64,000 bases of DNA from Alphaproteobacteria bacterium UBA998 (GTDB lineage Bacteria > Pseudomonadota > Alphaproteobacteria > Rickettsiales > UBA998), in assembly GCA_002291925.1 (NCBI GenBank), contig DBAY01000007.1, forward strand, positions 16,961 through 80,960. Direction: 5' to 3'. The notes under the pieces are model-generated. The model worked only from the letters and a program-made list of their open reading frames with translations, did no database searches and was not told the origin of the DNA. Of this stretch, positions 1 to 8,469 are shown one piece after another. A program made the position numbers and the translations under genes. Positions within the stretch are counted from its first letter, which is position 1. Each line of letters starts with the position of its first letter.

Positions 1-51
1 CATTTTGCCGAGTCGAGCGGCCGGGGCATCCTGAAAACCCTTTTTCAGTGA
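1..51 (+). CDS. 3' end of an upstream gene (partial)
   Basis: Frame 1 is open from the window edge to a TGA at 49-51. Its codons mostly end in G or C, as expected of coding DNA here, and the last residues read GRGILKTLFQ. The stop overlaps the ATG of the next reading frame (TGATG), a common arrangement for coupled genes. Only about 16 residues are visible, so no function can be named. Alternatively this and the next frame are two halves of one gene joined by a frameshift. Confidence 0.45.
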   Translation, partial: HFAESSGRGILKTLFQ

Positions 52-926
52 TGATGGCACGAATGCTTGCGCTAACGGCGTTTGGCGCATTGGTCGTGTT
101 TTTCATCATCCATCCGTCTGCGTTTATTCAGTTTCCGTTATTTCTTGAATACCAGTCCACTCTTGGGGGATTTGTGAATGGCGAGAATGCCACTTCCCTG
201 CAAAAGGCGCTCAGGCTGTGGAAGGAGGTGCTTGACGCGCATCCGGGAACGCTCATCCTGATGGCGCTGCTGATTCCGGGGATCATAGCGGGGTTTTGGT
301 ATTACCGCATTACGCGACGACCGGAAATGCTCTGGCTCGCAGTGAATGCGCTTTCAGCACTGCTACTGCTGGCGGTCATCATTACCATGAACCGGTTGTT
401 TATCATGGTAAGTTATCTTCAGCCGGTCTATCCCTTGCTCATTCTCAATTTCATCGCCCTGCTGGTATGGGCGCGAGATACGCAATGGCGCGGCGGGTGG
501 GTGCTGCATGTCATAGGTATGTATCTTGGGGCAATACTGATTGGCGGCTTTATGCTCTATTCTGTTCAGGCGCTTTATGACCGATTGAATTACAAGGATT
601 CCATCGCATCGATCACGTACGAATATGTGCGCCAGAATGTGGGCGCGAACACGCGCGTGGTGCATGATCATTTCGTGGCGATACCTGAAGCCATGAAGCT
701 GCAGTCGTGCCACTATTGGCAGGGCTGCGGCACGGACGCAATTGAGGAGTTTGCGCCTGACGTACTGATGTTTAACCCGGAATTTCGCGTCTCTGAAAAG
801 CCCTATGCCGAAACGGAGCGGCTGAAGCGCTATGTGCGCGAGCATGGCTTCATCCACGTCACCGATCTCAAGGCACAAAATGTCACCATTTCTGTCTATC
901 GACGCCCTGAGAAGACAACACCGTAG
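51..926 (+). CDS. multi-pass membrane protein, possibly GT-C type glycosyltransferase part
   Basis: A protein of about 290 residues with roughly five hydrophobic segments in its first 175 residues, followed by a soluble C-terminal domain of about 115 residues. The layout resembles the C-terminal half of PMT/ArnT-like (GT-C fold) glycosyltransferases, which move sugars from polyprenyl phosphate on the outer face of the membrane. The frame stays open to position 3, so the true start is uncertain. ATG at 51 overlaps the stop of frame 1, and a frameshift joining the two frames would give a longer enzyme. Location beside GtrB- and GtrA-like genes supports a role in surface glycan modification. The family call is inference from hydropathy and context; no catalytic motif is visible in this part. 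Confidence 0.5.
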   Translation: MMARMLALTAFGALVVFFIIHPSAFIQFPLFLEYQSTLGGFVNGENATSLQKALRLWKEVLDAHPGTLILMALLIPGIIAGFWYYRITRRPEMLWLAVNALSALLLLAVIITMNRLFIMVSYLQPVYPLLILNFIALLVWARDTQWRGGWVLHVIGMYLGAILIGGFMLYSVQALYDRLNYKDSIASITYEYVRQNVGANTRVVHDHFVAIPEAMKLQSCHYWQGCGTDAIEEFAPDVLMFNPEFRVSEKPYAETERLKRYVREHGFIHVTDLKAQNVTISVYRRPEKTTP

Positions 927-1037
927 TCATAATCTAGAGTAATGATCAACGTACAGTTTTTCTTGCGAAGTTGGAGCTGAGAAACTACGGTAGCGCCGTT
1001 TTTACCCACCCATCTGAACGATACGGAAAGACCAACC

Positions 1038-2264
1038 ATGCAGCCGAAAGTCGCTTACGCCAAAACCGTTTATGGCCAGAAGGAAATTGATGCCGTCGTC
1101 AAATGCCTGAACGAGAGCACGCAGATGGGCAAATATGCGAGCCAGTTCGAGGCGCGCATTGCCTCCCTCTTTGCCAAGAGGCACGGGCTGTTCGTCAATT
1201 CCGGTTCTTCGGCGCTCTATATCGGCATGGAAGCAATGGGCTTCACGCCGGGCGGAGAGGTCATCACTCCGGCGCTGACCTTCTCCACCACGGTGGGCTG
1301 CATCGTGAAATCAGGGCTGGTGCCCGTCTTCGTCGATGTCGGCGTCAGTGACTACTGCATCGATGTCAGCCGCATCGAGGAGATGGTGACGGACAAGACG
1401 GTGGCCATCCTGGCTCCGAACCTGCTCGGCAATCTGTGCGAATGGGACAAGATCGCGGACATCGCCAAGCGCCATAACCTCAAGGTGATCGAGGATTCCG
1501 CTGATACGCTGGGCGCGACGCTGCACGGCAAGTCTAGCGGATACTGGAGCGACTGGTCGATCACCAGCTTCTACGGCTCGCACATCATCAACTGCGCCGG
1601 CAATGGCGGCATGCTCTGCCTGAATGATCCGGATCAGCTGCGCGAGGCGAAGCTGCTGCGCTCCTGGGGCCGTTCCTCCTCGATCTTCGATGAGAAGAGC
1701 GAGGCGATTGAGAACCGGTTCAACGTGGATGTGGACGGGATTGAGTACGACGCGAAATTCATTTTCGAGCGCATCGGCTACAATTTGGAGGGCTCGGAGA
1801 TCGGCGCTGCGTTCGGGCTCGCCCAGCTTGAGGATCTCGAGCAGAATATCCGCACCCGCGAGGCCAATTACGCCCGCCAGACGCGCTTCTTCCAGCAATA
1901 TGAGGAATTCTTCGTGCTGCCGCAGCAGACCGAAGGAACCCGTACCGCCTGGCTCGCCTATCCGGTCGTCATCCGCCCGGATGCGCCCTTCAAGCGCCGC
2001 GAACTCCAGATTGCGCTGGAGAAACAGGCGGTGCAGACCCGCACGGTGTTCTCGGGCAACATCACCCGCCAGCCCGGCTACCGGAACCTGCCGATGCGCA
2101 TCTCGCCGCAGGGGCTGGCCAACGCGGACAATATCATGCGCGGCGGCGTCCTGCTGGCCTGCCACCACGGCCTGACCGAGGAGATGTTCACCTACATGCA
2201 CGGGCATATCGAGGAGTTCCTGCGGCCGTATCTGGCGCAGGGCCGTGTCTCCAAGGCGGTGTAA
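1038..2264 (+). CDS. DegT/DnrJ-family PLP sugar 3-dehydratase (ColD/E1-like, His at the lysine site)
   Basis: A 408-residue fold type I PLP protein of the DegT/DnrJ/EryC1 family. The conserved PLP-binding Asp is in IEDSA at about 151-155. The segment SFYGSH (177-182) aligns with the family's SFxxxK motif, so His182 stands where the PLP-linked Lys should be. In this family a Lys-to-His change marks 3-dehydratases such as ColD (GDP-sugar) and E1/RfbH (CDP-sugar) rather than aminotransferases. The cysteine-rich [2Fe-2S] insert that I would expect in E1 after LRSWGR is absent (RSSSIFDEK instead), so it looks closer to ColD. With rfbF and rfbG nearby, the substrate is probably CDP-4-keto-6-deoxyglucose. 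The gene precedes a GT2 gene by 6 bp. Family confident; exact substrate inferred. Confidence 0.8.
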   Translation: MQPKVAYAKTVYGQKEIDAVVKCLNESTQMGKYASQFEARIASLFAKRHGLFVNSGSSALYIGMEAMGFTPGGEVITPALTFSTTVGCIVKSGLVPVFVDVGVSDYCIDVSRIEEMVTDKTVAILAPNLLGNLCEWDKIADIAKRHNLKVIEDSADTLGATLHGKSSGYWSDWSITSFYGSHIINCAGNGGMLCLNDPDQLREAKLLRSWGRSSSIFDEKSEAIENRFNVDVDGIEYDAKFIFERIGYNLEGSEIGAAFGLAQLEDLEQNIRTREANYARQTRFFQQYEEFFVLPQQTEGTRTAWLAYPVVIRPDAPFKRRELQIALEKQAVQTRTVFSGNITRQPGYRNLPMRISPQGLANADNIMRGGVLLACHHGLTEEMFTYMHGHIEEFLRPYLAQGRVSKAV

Positions 2265-2270
2265 TCGCGC

Positions 2271-3218
2271 ATGGCGGCGAAGAAGCTGATCTCCATTGTC
2301 ATCCCGGCCTATAACGAGGAGGCCTGCACCGCCCCGCTTGAGCGCGGCATCAGCGGCATCATCGACAGCCTGCCGCAGTATGATTTCGAGGTGATCATCG
2401 TCGAGAACGGCTCGTATGACCGCACCTACGAGCAGCTGATGGAAATCCACCAGCGCGATGGCCGTTACAAGATCGTCAAGCTGACCCGCAATGTCGGCCC
2501 GGAAAACGCCATCTGTGCCGGCCTGCAGTTCGCGCGCGGGGATGCGGCCATCATCACCTATGCCGACCTCGAAGACCCGCCCCACCTGATGCGCGACTTC
2601 ATCGCCAAATGGGAGGAGGGCTACAAGCATGTATACGGCATCACGCGGCAGCGGCAGGGCAGCCGCCTGCGGCGCTTCAATTCCCAGCTTTTCTATACCA
2701 TCATCAACCGGCTGACCAATAACGTGGTGCCGAAGAATGTAGCGGATTTCCGGCTGGTCGACCGGCAGGTCTACCAGGAGATCAACCGCATCACCGAGAA
2801 GAACCGCTTCCTGCGGGGCCTGTTCGCGTGGCTGAACTATAAATCCTTCGGCATCGAATATGACCGCAACACCACGCGGGCGGGCGGCGAATCGAAAGCC
2901 TCGACGCTGGTGGTGCTGGCGCTGGCGCTCAAGGCCATTTTCTCCTACTCGAATTTTCCCCTCAAGATCGCCAGTATTCTGGGTTGCGTCACCGGGGGGC
3001 TCTCGCTGCTCGCCATCGTCTATTTCATCGTGCAGTATCTCTTCTTCGATACGTTTCCCTTCAGCGGGTTTGGCACCATCGTGGTGCTGATGCTGCTGAT
3101 GTTCAGCATCCTCTTCTTCCTGATCGGGATTCTGGGTGAATATGTGGCGCTGATTTACAGCGAGGTGAAGGGGCGCCCGCTCTTCGTGGTGGATGAGCTG
3201 GTCGGGATCCGTCCGTGA
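2271..3218 (+). CDS. GtrB/DPM-like polyprenyl-phosphate glycosyltransferase (GT2)
   Basis: A 315-residue GT-A enzyme that would load a sugar onto undecaprenyl phosphate at the inner face of the membrane. The N-terminus has the GT2 pattern IVIPAYNEE, and the metal/nucleotide site YADLEDPP lies at about 97-104, like the DLxDPP of GtrB and dolichol-phosphate mannose synthases. Two strong hydrophobic segments at about 230-255 and 268-295 are the usual C-terminal membrane anchor. The next gene, a GtrA homologue, overlaps its stop codon by 4 bp (GTGA), which suggests translational coupling and a GtrA/GtrB pair. The donor sugar cannot be read from sequence; given the cluster it may be a CDP-deoxysugar. 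Confidence 0.85.
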   Translation: MAAKKLISIVIPAYNEEACTAPLERGISGIIDSLPQYDFEVIIVENGSYDRTYEQLMEIHQRDGRYKIVKLTRNVGPENAICAGLQFARGDAAIITYADLEDPPHLMRDFIAKWEEGYKHVYGITRQRQGSRLRRFNSQLFYTIINRLTNNVVPKNVADFRLVDRQVYQEINRITEKNRFLRGLFAWLNYKSFGIEYDRNTTRAGGESKASTLVVLALALKAIFSYSNFPLKIASILGCVTGGLSLLAIVYFIVQYLFFDTFPFSGFGTIVVLMLLMFSILFFLIGILGEYVALIYSEVKGRPLFVVDELVGIRP

Positions 3219-3649
3219 CGACGGACGAGGCCGCGGGAATACGCTTCTGGCCGCTGGCAGTTTTTTTCCGCCTGCCGCAGCCGCTGCGCTATCTGCTGAT
3301 CGGTGGCTATAACACGGTCATGAGCGGCGCGCTCTATGCCGGGCTCTACCTGTTGCTCGGCGAGAAGCTGCATTACCTCCTGATCCTGGTGCTGAATTAC
3401 CTGATCTCGGTTACCCATTCCTTCCTGACGATGAAGTACCTCGTTTTTCGCAGCCGCGGCCATGTCTGGCGGGAGTATCTGCGCTGCCAGCTTTCCTACC
3501 TAACGCTGCTCGGAGCCAATATTCCGTTGCTCAGCCTGCTGGTGGACGGTCTGGGTATGGGCGCCATTCTTGCCCAGTTTATCTGCACCGTGGTCATCGC
3601 GGCGCTGGGCTACGTCCTGCACAAGCGCTTCTCCTTCGCGGCGCGGTAG
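3215..3649 (+). CDS. GtrA-family membrane protein (putative polyprenyl-sugar flippase)
   Basis: A 144-residue protein with four hydrophobic helices, the size and layout of the GtrA family. Family members are thought to flip undecaprenyl-phosphate sugars to the periplasmic side, or to help do so. It begins with GTG overlapping the TGA of the GtrB-like gene. A conserved-looking region between helices 2 and 3 contains VTHSFLTMKYLVF, typical of GtrA proteins (N/H-F-xx-xx-xVF). Together with the GT-C-like protein upstream this would make a three-part O-antigen or glycan modification system. It is the last plus-strand gene of the cluster; the TPP enzyme gene converges on it from the other strand. 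Confidence 0.85.
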   Translation: MTTDEAAGIRFWPLAVFFRLPQPLRYLLIGGYNTVMSGALYAGLYLLLGEKLHYLLILVLNYLISVTHSFLTMKYLVFRSRGHVWREYLRCQLSYLTLLGANIPLLSLLVDGLGMGAILAQFICTVVIAALGYVLHKRFSFAAR

Positions 3650-3676
3650 CGACGCTCGGCAGAGTCTTCCGGTATT

Positions 3677-5449
3677 TCAGGCGGCGGCTGGCCGGGTCTT
3701 GCGCTGATGGTCGGCCACGAAGGGGTTGTCGGCGATGAATTCGCTATCGCTCAGATAGGGGAACTGGTCATGCAGCGGATTGCCCAGCTCCAGTTTCGGC
3801 TCCAGCACCGTATTCGGGTGGATGATCACGTCGATGAGCCGCGCGCCGCCGCTGAAGGGGGAGGCGGCGATGTCCTCCAGCTGCTCCACGCGCTGATAGC
3901 CGATGCCGTAAGCCTCGGCCAGTTTGCTGAAATCCGGGCAGCTATAGCCGTGGCCGGTCGCGGCATAGCGCCCGGCGAAGTTGAGGTCCTGAAACTGCTT
4001 GATGATGCCATAGCCGCCGTTATTCATCACGATGATGGTGATCGGCAGCCCGTGCTCGCGGATGACTTGCAGCTCTTGAATGTTGAGTTGCATCCCGCCA
4101 TCGCCGATGACAGCGATCACCTGCCGGCCCGGCTGCACGAGCGCCGCGCCGATGGCCGCCGGCAGCGCATAGCCCATCGGCGAGTTGCCCCCGGCGGTGA
4201 ATATGGCCTGACGGCGGCGCAGGAAGGTCTGGAAAAGCCAGCACATGGCGGCGCCGGTATCGCCGATGACCACGGCATCCTCCGTGACATACTCGCTGAG
4301 ACGCTCGATGACGGCGTAGGGCGAGAGCGTGCCGCTGCGCTCGGCGAACTGGCTGTGCGTTTTGCCAAAATAGCGCGCGTGCATCTGCCCCACATAGCTG
4401 CGCCACGCGGGTGACTGCACCGGCGCGGGCACCTGATCCAGCACGCTCCCGAACCCGGCGAAATTCGCCTGGATCGTCCGGTATTCGTTGATGGCGTATT
4501 TCCGCAGCTCCTCGCCGTCCACGTCAATCGCCAGCACTTCGGCGCTGATGGCGAACAGCTTGGTGTTGGAGCCGCGCTGGCGGTTATCGAGCCGGCTGCC
4601 GAGGACGAGCAGGCGATCACAATTCTGCACGAGGCAGTTTGCACCGCGATTGCCATAGACACCGATGGTGCCGTGATAATTCGGCGAGTAATTGTCGAAA
4701 TAGCGCATGCCGTTCCAGCTAGCGACAAACGAGATGCCGTGGCGGTTCAGGAAGGCCTCGACGGCGGCCGCTTCCTGCGCCCCCGCCAAGCCCGGCCCGG
4801 CACCGAAAATGGCCAGCGGCCGCTCACCGCCGCGGAAGAACTCGGAGATGCGCTGCGCGATGGCGGTATCTTCCGACGCGCTGCGCGAAGAGACGGCGGG
4901 CGGTGCATATTGCAGGACGCTGCCCATATCTTCCTGCTGCACATTCATCGGCACGTCGATCAGCACCGGACCCTTGCGGTCGCTGATAGCGATGTTCCAT
5001 GCCTTCTCCAGCTCGCGGCGCAGTTCCTCGCCGCTGGTCACCTGCACGGCGTATTTAGTGATCGGGCGGACCATGTCGACGATCTTGGTTTCCTGGAACC
5101 CGGCCTGCCGGACATCCGCGCCGAGATATTGCGCGCTCTCCCGCAGGTTGATCTGCCCGGTGATGTGAATGGAGGGGATGGAGTCGAAATAGGAGCAGGC
5201 GATGCCGGTGATGAGATTGGTGGCGCCGGGCCCGGACGTCGCGACCGTCACCCCCGGAATGCCGGTGGTGCGCCAGACGGCATCCGCCGCCATCGCCGCG
5301 CCCTGCTCATGGTGAAAGCAGGTATAGCCCAGCTGCGGGTGGCGTTCGATGGCATCAATGATGAAGGCGCAGGCCCCGCCCGTCATCAGGAAGACATTGG
5401 AGACGCCGCGCTGATGCAGGAACTCCGCAATGTATTCCGAGCCGTTCAT
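3677..5449 (-). CDS. ThDP-dependent enzyme of the acetolactate synthase (ILVB) family, possibly YerE-like
   Basis: A 590-residue thiamine-diphosphate enzyme. The cofactor-activating Glu48 lies in FHHEQGAA, and the Mg-ThDP motif starts at GDGG and ends 25 residues later at NNGGYG. The central FAD/Rossmann-like domain of the ILVB fold is present. The ATG at 5449 was chosen because it sits one base after the stop of the upstream aminotransferase-GNAT gene; the longer open frame to 5593 lies inside that gene. No small regulatory subunit is nearby, which argues against branched amino-acid synthesis. In yersiniose pathways a related enzyme, YerE, adds a two-carbon unit from pyruvate to CDP-4-keto-3,6-dideoxyglucose. 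The CDP-sugar genes around it make that reaction attractive here, but this is inference. Confidence 0.75.
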   Translation of the reverse strand: MNGSEYIAEFLHQRGVSNVFLMTGGACAFIIDAIERHPQLGYTCFHHEQGAAMAADAVWRTTGIPGVTVATSGPGATNLITGIACSYFDSIPSIHITGQINLRESAQYLGADVRQAGFQETKIVDMVRPITKYAVQVTSGEELRRELEKAWNIAISDRKGPVLIDVPMNVQQEDMGSVLQYAPPAVSSRSASEDTAIAQRISEFFRGGERPLAIFGAGPGLAGAQEAAAVEAFLNRHGISFVASWNGMRYFDNYSPNYHGTIGVYGNRGANCLVQNCDRLLVLGSRLDNRQRGSNTKLFAISAEVLAIDVDGEELRKYAINEYRTIQANFAGFGSVLDQVPAPVQSPAWRSYVGQMHARYFGKTHSQFAERSGTLSPYAVIERLSEYVTEDAVVIGDTGAAMCWLFQTFLRRRQAIFTAGGNSPMGYALPAAIGAALVQPGRQVIAVIGDGGMQLNIQELQVIREHGLPITIIVMNNGGYGIIKQFQDLNFAGRYAATGHGYSCPDFSKLAEAYGIGYQRVEQLEDIAASPFSGGARLIDVIIHPNTVLEPKLELGNPLHDQFPYLSDSEFIADNPFVADHQRKTRPAAA

Positions 5450-5450
5450 C

Positions 5451-7298
5451 TCAGAACGCGCGCCGCATGGTGACGTCGTAGGCAGCAGCGGGCTCATATT
5501 CGGAAGCCACGATCTCCTGATAGAAGCTCTGCCCGGCTTCGGAGACGCGGCGCATCGGAACGCGCAGGATCTCGCTGAAGCCCAGCGCCTCATACAGGCG
5601 CACGGCCGGGGTGTTATGGCCGAGGACGCGCAGATACATGTGCGCCAGGTCGAACTCCTGTTTCGCCCAGTCGATCAGCGCCGTGCAGGCAGCCTGCATG
5701 ATGCCCTTCTCCGCGCCTGCTACGCCGCGCACGATGTTGTCGAGCTCGCAGAAGCGTTGCTGGTGATTGAAGCGGAAGAGGCCGACATGGCCGATTTTCT
5801 CGCCCTTCGCATTCTCCACGAAGAAGAGGAGGCGGTCCGGCACCTCGAACAGGGCCTTGTCCATCCAGCGCTGCGTCCCTTCCTCGGTCACAGTGAACTG
5901 CGAGGGGAACCATTCCTGCGCGTTGCGACGCCAGTCGGCCAGCAGCTTCACCAGCTCCGGCCGGGAGGAATCCTGTTGCGTGACCGGCACGAGGCGGCCC
6001 TTCTGGCCCTGCGCGCCATAGGTGAAGGCCAGCGACGGGTTTTCCTCGCCGGTCTTGATGCGGCGCAGCGTGGCGGTGGTCCGCTCGCGGCGGGCGAGCC
6101 AGCCGCCGACCGGGATGGAGGCGCTGCCGCCGCGCGTGCGCGCCAGGATATCGCGCACATGGCCGCAGATATAGTCGATTTCCTCCTCGGTGCGGTTATG
6201 GCCGCTGGGCAGGTTGATGCCGCGCAGCCCGACATGGTACGCGGTCGGGTTGGCGGCCTGGGTGAACATCGGGAAGGCGCTGATCGGGTAGAAGATCGGC
6301 CGGGAGTCGACCTTGCGTTGCTTCAGCTCAGCGATGAAGGCGTCACGCTCTAGCGGCACCTTGTCCGAGAGGACGATGGAGCTCATCCAGTAGATGTTCT
6401 TGGCCCACGGCTTCTGGCCGTTGATGCTGATCTCCGGGATGTCCTGCAACCGCTCCTGGTACCATTTGAAGATCTGGATGCGGCGCTCGACAATCTCCTC
6501 GGCCCGTTCGATCTGGGCGAGGCCGATGGCCGCCTGCACGTTCGACATCTTGTATTTGAAGCCGATCGACTCGTTGAAGAGGACCTTTGTCTTGCTGCGG
6601 CCATGGTCGCCGATGATGCGGGCGCGGTCCATCAACTCGGCGTCCGACGTGACGAGCATGCCGCCCTCGCCGGTCACCACCGCCTTGGCGCCCTGGAAGC
6701 TGAAGGCCGCGGCATTGCCGATCGAGCCGGTCTTGCGGCCGTAATATTCCGCGCCGATGGCCTGCGCCGAATCCTCGAAGACGAAGAGGTTATGCTTGCG
6801 GGCCAGCTCCAGCAGCGGGTTCATGTCGCAGGGATGGCCGTAGAGATGCACCGGCATGATGGCCTTGGTGCGCGGGGTAATGAGCCGCTCCACGCTTTCG
6901 GGCAGCATGGTCCAGGATTCCGGGTCAATGTCGCAGAAGACCGGGGTGGCGCCGGTGTAGACGACCGCCGAGGCGGTGGCGATCCAGGTCAGCTCCGGCA
7001 CGATGACCTCGTCGCCCTCGCCGATGCCGGCGGCCAGCAGTGCCAGATGCATGGCGCCGGTGCAGCTGGAGGTGGCCATGGCATGGCTGGTGCCGACATA
7101 GCCGGCAAAGGTCTTCTCGAATTTCGCGAGATATTCTCCCCATTTATCGTTCCAGCCATTCTTCACGGCATCGACGCCGTAAGCCACTTCGCGGGTGGAA
7201 ATGGTCGGCCCGGCGGTCAGGATGAGCTGGGAGATGGTGCGCGGCGCCTCTTCCACGTCGGAGGAGAGGGTCGGCTTTTCAGCGAGCGAGGGGGTCAT
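5451..7298 (-). CDS. DegT-family sugar aminotransferase fused to a GNAT acetyltransferase
   Basis: A 615-residue two-domain protein. Residues about 25-400 form a DegT/DnrJ aminotransferase with the PLP-binding EDSAQA motif at about 175 and an intact Schiff-base lysine, Lys205, in SFQGAKAV. A linker follows, and residues about 435-600 resemble a GNAT N-acyltransferase (for example HMYLRVLGHNTPAVRLYEALGF near the end). The logical product is an N-acylated amino sugar made by one polypeptide from a keto-sugar nucleotide. In contrast to the dehydratase at 1038 it keeps the lysine, so the cluster holds both reaction types. It lies between rfbG and the TPP enzyme gene in one minus-strand operon. 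The fusion is seen directly; the acyl donor and sugar are unknown. Confidence 0.85.
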   Translation of the reverse strand: MTPSLAEKPTLSSDVEEAPRTISQLILTAGPTISTREVAYGVDAVKNGWNDKWGEYLAKFEKTFAGYVGTSHAMATSSCTGAMHLALLAAGIGEGDEVIVPELTWIATASAVVYTGATPVFCDIDPESWTMLPESVERLITPRTKAIMPVHLYGHPCDMNPLLELARKHNLFVFEDSAQAIGAEYYGRKTGSIGNAAAFSFQGAKAVVTGEGGMLVTSDAELMDRARIIGDHGRSKTKVLFNESIGFKYKMSNVQAAIGLAQIERAEEIVERRIQIFKWYQERLQDIPEISINGQKPWAKNIYWMSSIVLSDKVPLERDAFIAELKQRKVDSRPIFYPISAFPMFTQAANPTAYHVGLRGINLPSGHNRTEEEIDYICGHVRDILARTRGGSASIPVGGWLARRERTTATLRRIKTGEENPSLAFTYGAQGQKGRLVPVTQQDSSRPELVKLLADWRRNAQEWFPSQFTVTEEGTQRWMDKALFEVPDRLLFFVENAKGEKIGHVGLFRFNHQQRFCELDNIVRGVAGAEKGIMQAACTALIDWAKQEFDLAHMYLRVLGHNTPAVRLYEALGFSEILRVPMRRVSEAGQSFYQEIVASEYEPAAAYDVTMRRAF

Positions 7299-7398
7299 GG
7301 GTGCAGAAACTTCTCTAATGACAACATGTTGGAAAAACCATATCTACGCCTTGCTTCCAGCCCTGTCAAAGGGATTCCTGACGCCCATCCACGGCGTA

Positions 7399-8469
7399 TC
7401 AGAGACCGGCCAGATCGAGGTATTGCGTGATCTGGCGCAGGGTGACGGCGTGCATGTCGGCCTTGGCGAAATACTCGCCGAACCAGTCCGCCGTCAGCTG
7501 GATGGCTTCTTCCTGCGTATAGCGCGGGCGCCAGCCGATGGCATGCTTGATCTGGCTGTTATCGAGCCGCAGCGTCAGGGTTTCATGCAGGCGGTCATCG
7601 CGTTCGATGCGGTACTCGCCGCGTCCGAGCGTGGTGATGAATATTTGTGTCAGCGCCTCAACGGTGATCGGATGCACGTCATCCGGGCCGAAATTGAAGG
7701 CGGTGGCAAAGCGGGCACCTTCCGTGTGCAGCCATGCCGCCAGCATCAGATAGCCGGCGACCACCTCGATGACATGCTGCCAGGGACGAATGGCGTCCGG
7801 TGAGCGAAGCGTCACCGTTTGCCCGCGCATGACGCTCTCGACGATGTCGGGAATCAGGCGGTCCTGCGAGAAATCGCCGCCTCCGATGACGTTGCCCGCG
7901 CGCGCCGAAGCCAGATGAATTCCGGCCTCCGCGAAAAAGGAGCGCCGGTAGGAGGTGGTGATAAGCTCCGCACAGGCCTTGGAGGCGGAGTAGGGGTCAT
8001 GGCCGCCCAGCCGGTCGTTCTCGCGATAGGGCCAGACCCATTCGGCGTTCTCGTAGCATTTGTCGGTCGTGATATTGAGCACGGTACGGCAGCTGTTCTG
8101 GCGCCGGATCGCCTCGAACAGATGGACCGTGCCGAGAATATTGGTCTGCCACGTTTCCAGCGGGTCGCGGTAGGAGGCGCGCACCAGCGGTTGCGCGGCC
8201 ATATGGATGATGATGTCCGGGCGGGCGGCGGCCATCGCGGCTTCCAGCGCCACGGCGTCGCGGATATCGCCGTAGGTGGAGCGGGTGATGCGGTCACCGA
8301 TGGACAGCTGCTCGAACAGGTTGCCGCGAAGATTCACCGGCGGCAGGGCGAATCCGTACACTTCCGCGCCGAGATGCGCCAGAAGCAGCGCCATCCAGCT
8401 CCCCTTGAAGCCGGTATGGCCGGTGAGGAAAATCCGTTTTCCGGCGTAGAAATCCGCAAGGCGCGTCAT
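7399..8469 (-). CDS. rfbG: CDP-glucose 4,6-dehydratase
   Basis: A 356-residue short-chain dehydrogenase/reductase that converts CDP-glucose to CDP-4-keto-6-deoxyglucose using tightly bound NAD. The N-terminal Rossmann motif is LTGHTGFKGSWM (about 15-26). A Thr-Asp-Lys segment (NITTDKCYEN) and a YSASKA motif match the active-site Thr/Asp/Tyr/Lys of the family. Length and N-terminus fit RfbG/DdhB rather than dTDP-glucose dehydratase RmlB. Its ATG overlaps the TGA of rfbF (ATGA at 8466-8469), so the two are coupled as in other CDP-deoxysugar operons. It supplies the keto intermediate for the dehydratase, TPP or aminotransferase enzymes of this cluster. Confidence 0.9.
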   Translation of the reverse strand: MTRLADFYAGKRIFLTGHTGFKGSWMALLLAHLGAEVYGFALPPVNLRGNLFEQLSIGDRITRSTYGDIRDAVALEAAMAAARPDIIIHMAAQPLVRASYRDPLETWQTNILGTVHLFEAIRRQNSCRTVLNITTDKCYENAEWVWPYRENDRLGGHDPYSASKACAELITTSYRRSFFAEAGIHLASARAGNVIGGGDFSQDRLIPDIVESVMRGQTVTLRSPDAIRPWQHVIEVVAGYLMLAAWLHTEGARFATAFNFGPDDVHPITVEALTQIFITTLGRGEYRIERDDRLHETLTLRLDNSQIKHAIGWRPRYTQEEAIQLTADWFGEYFAKADMHAVTLRQITQYLDLAGL

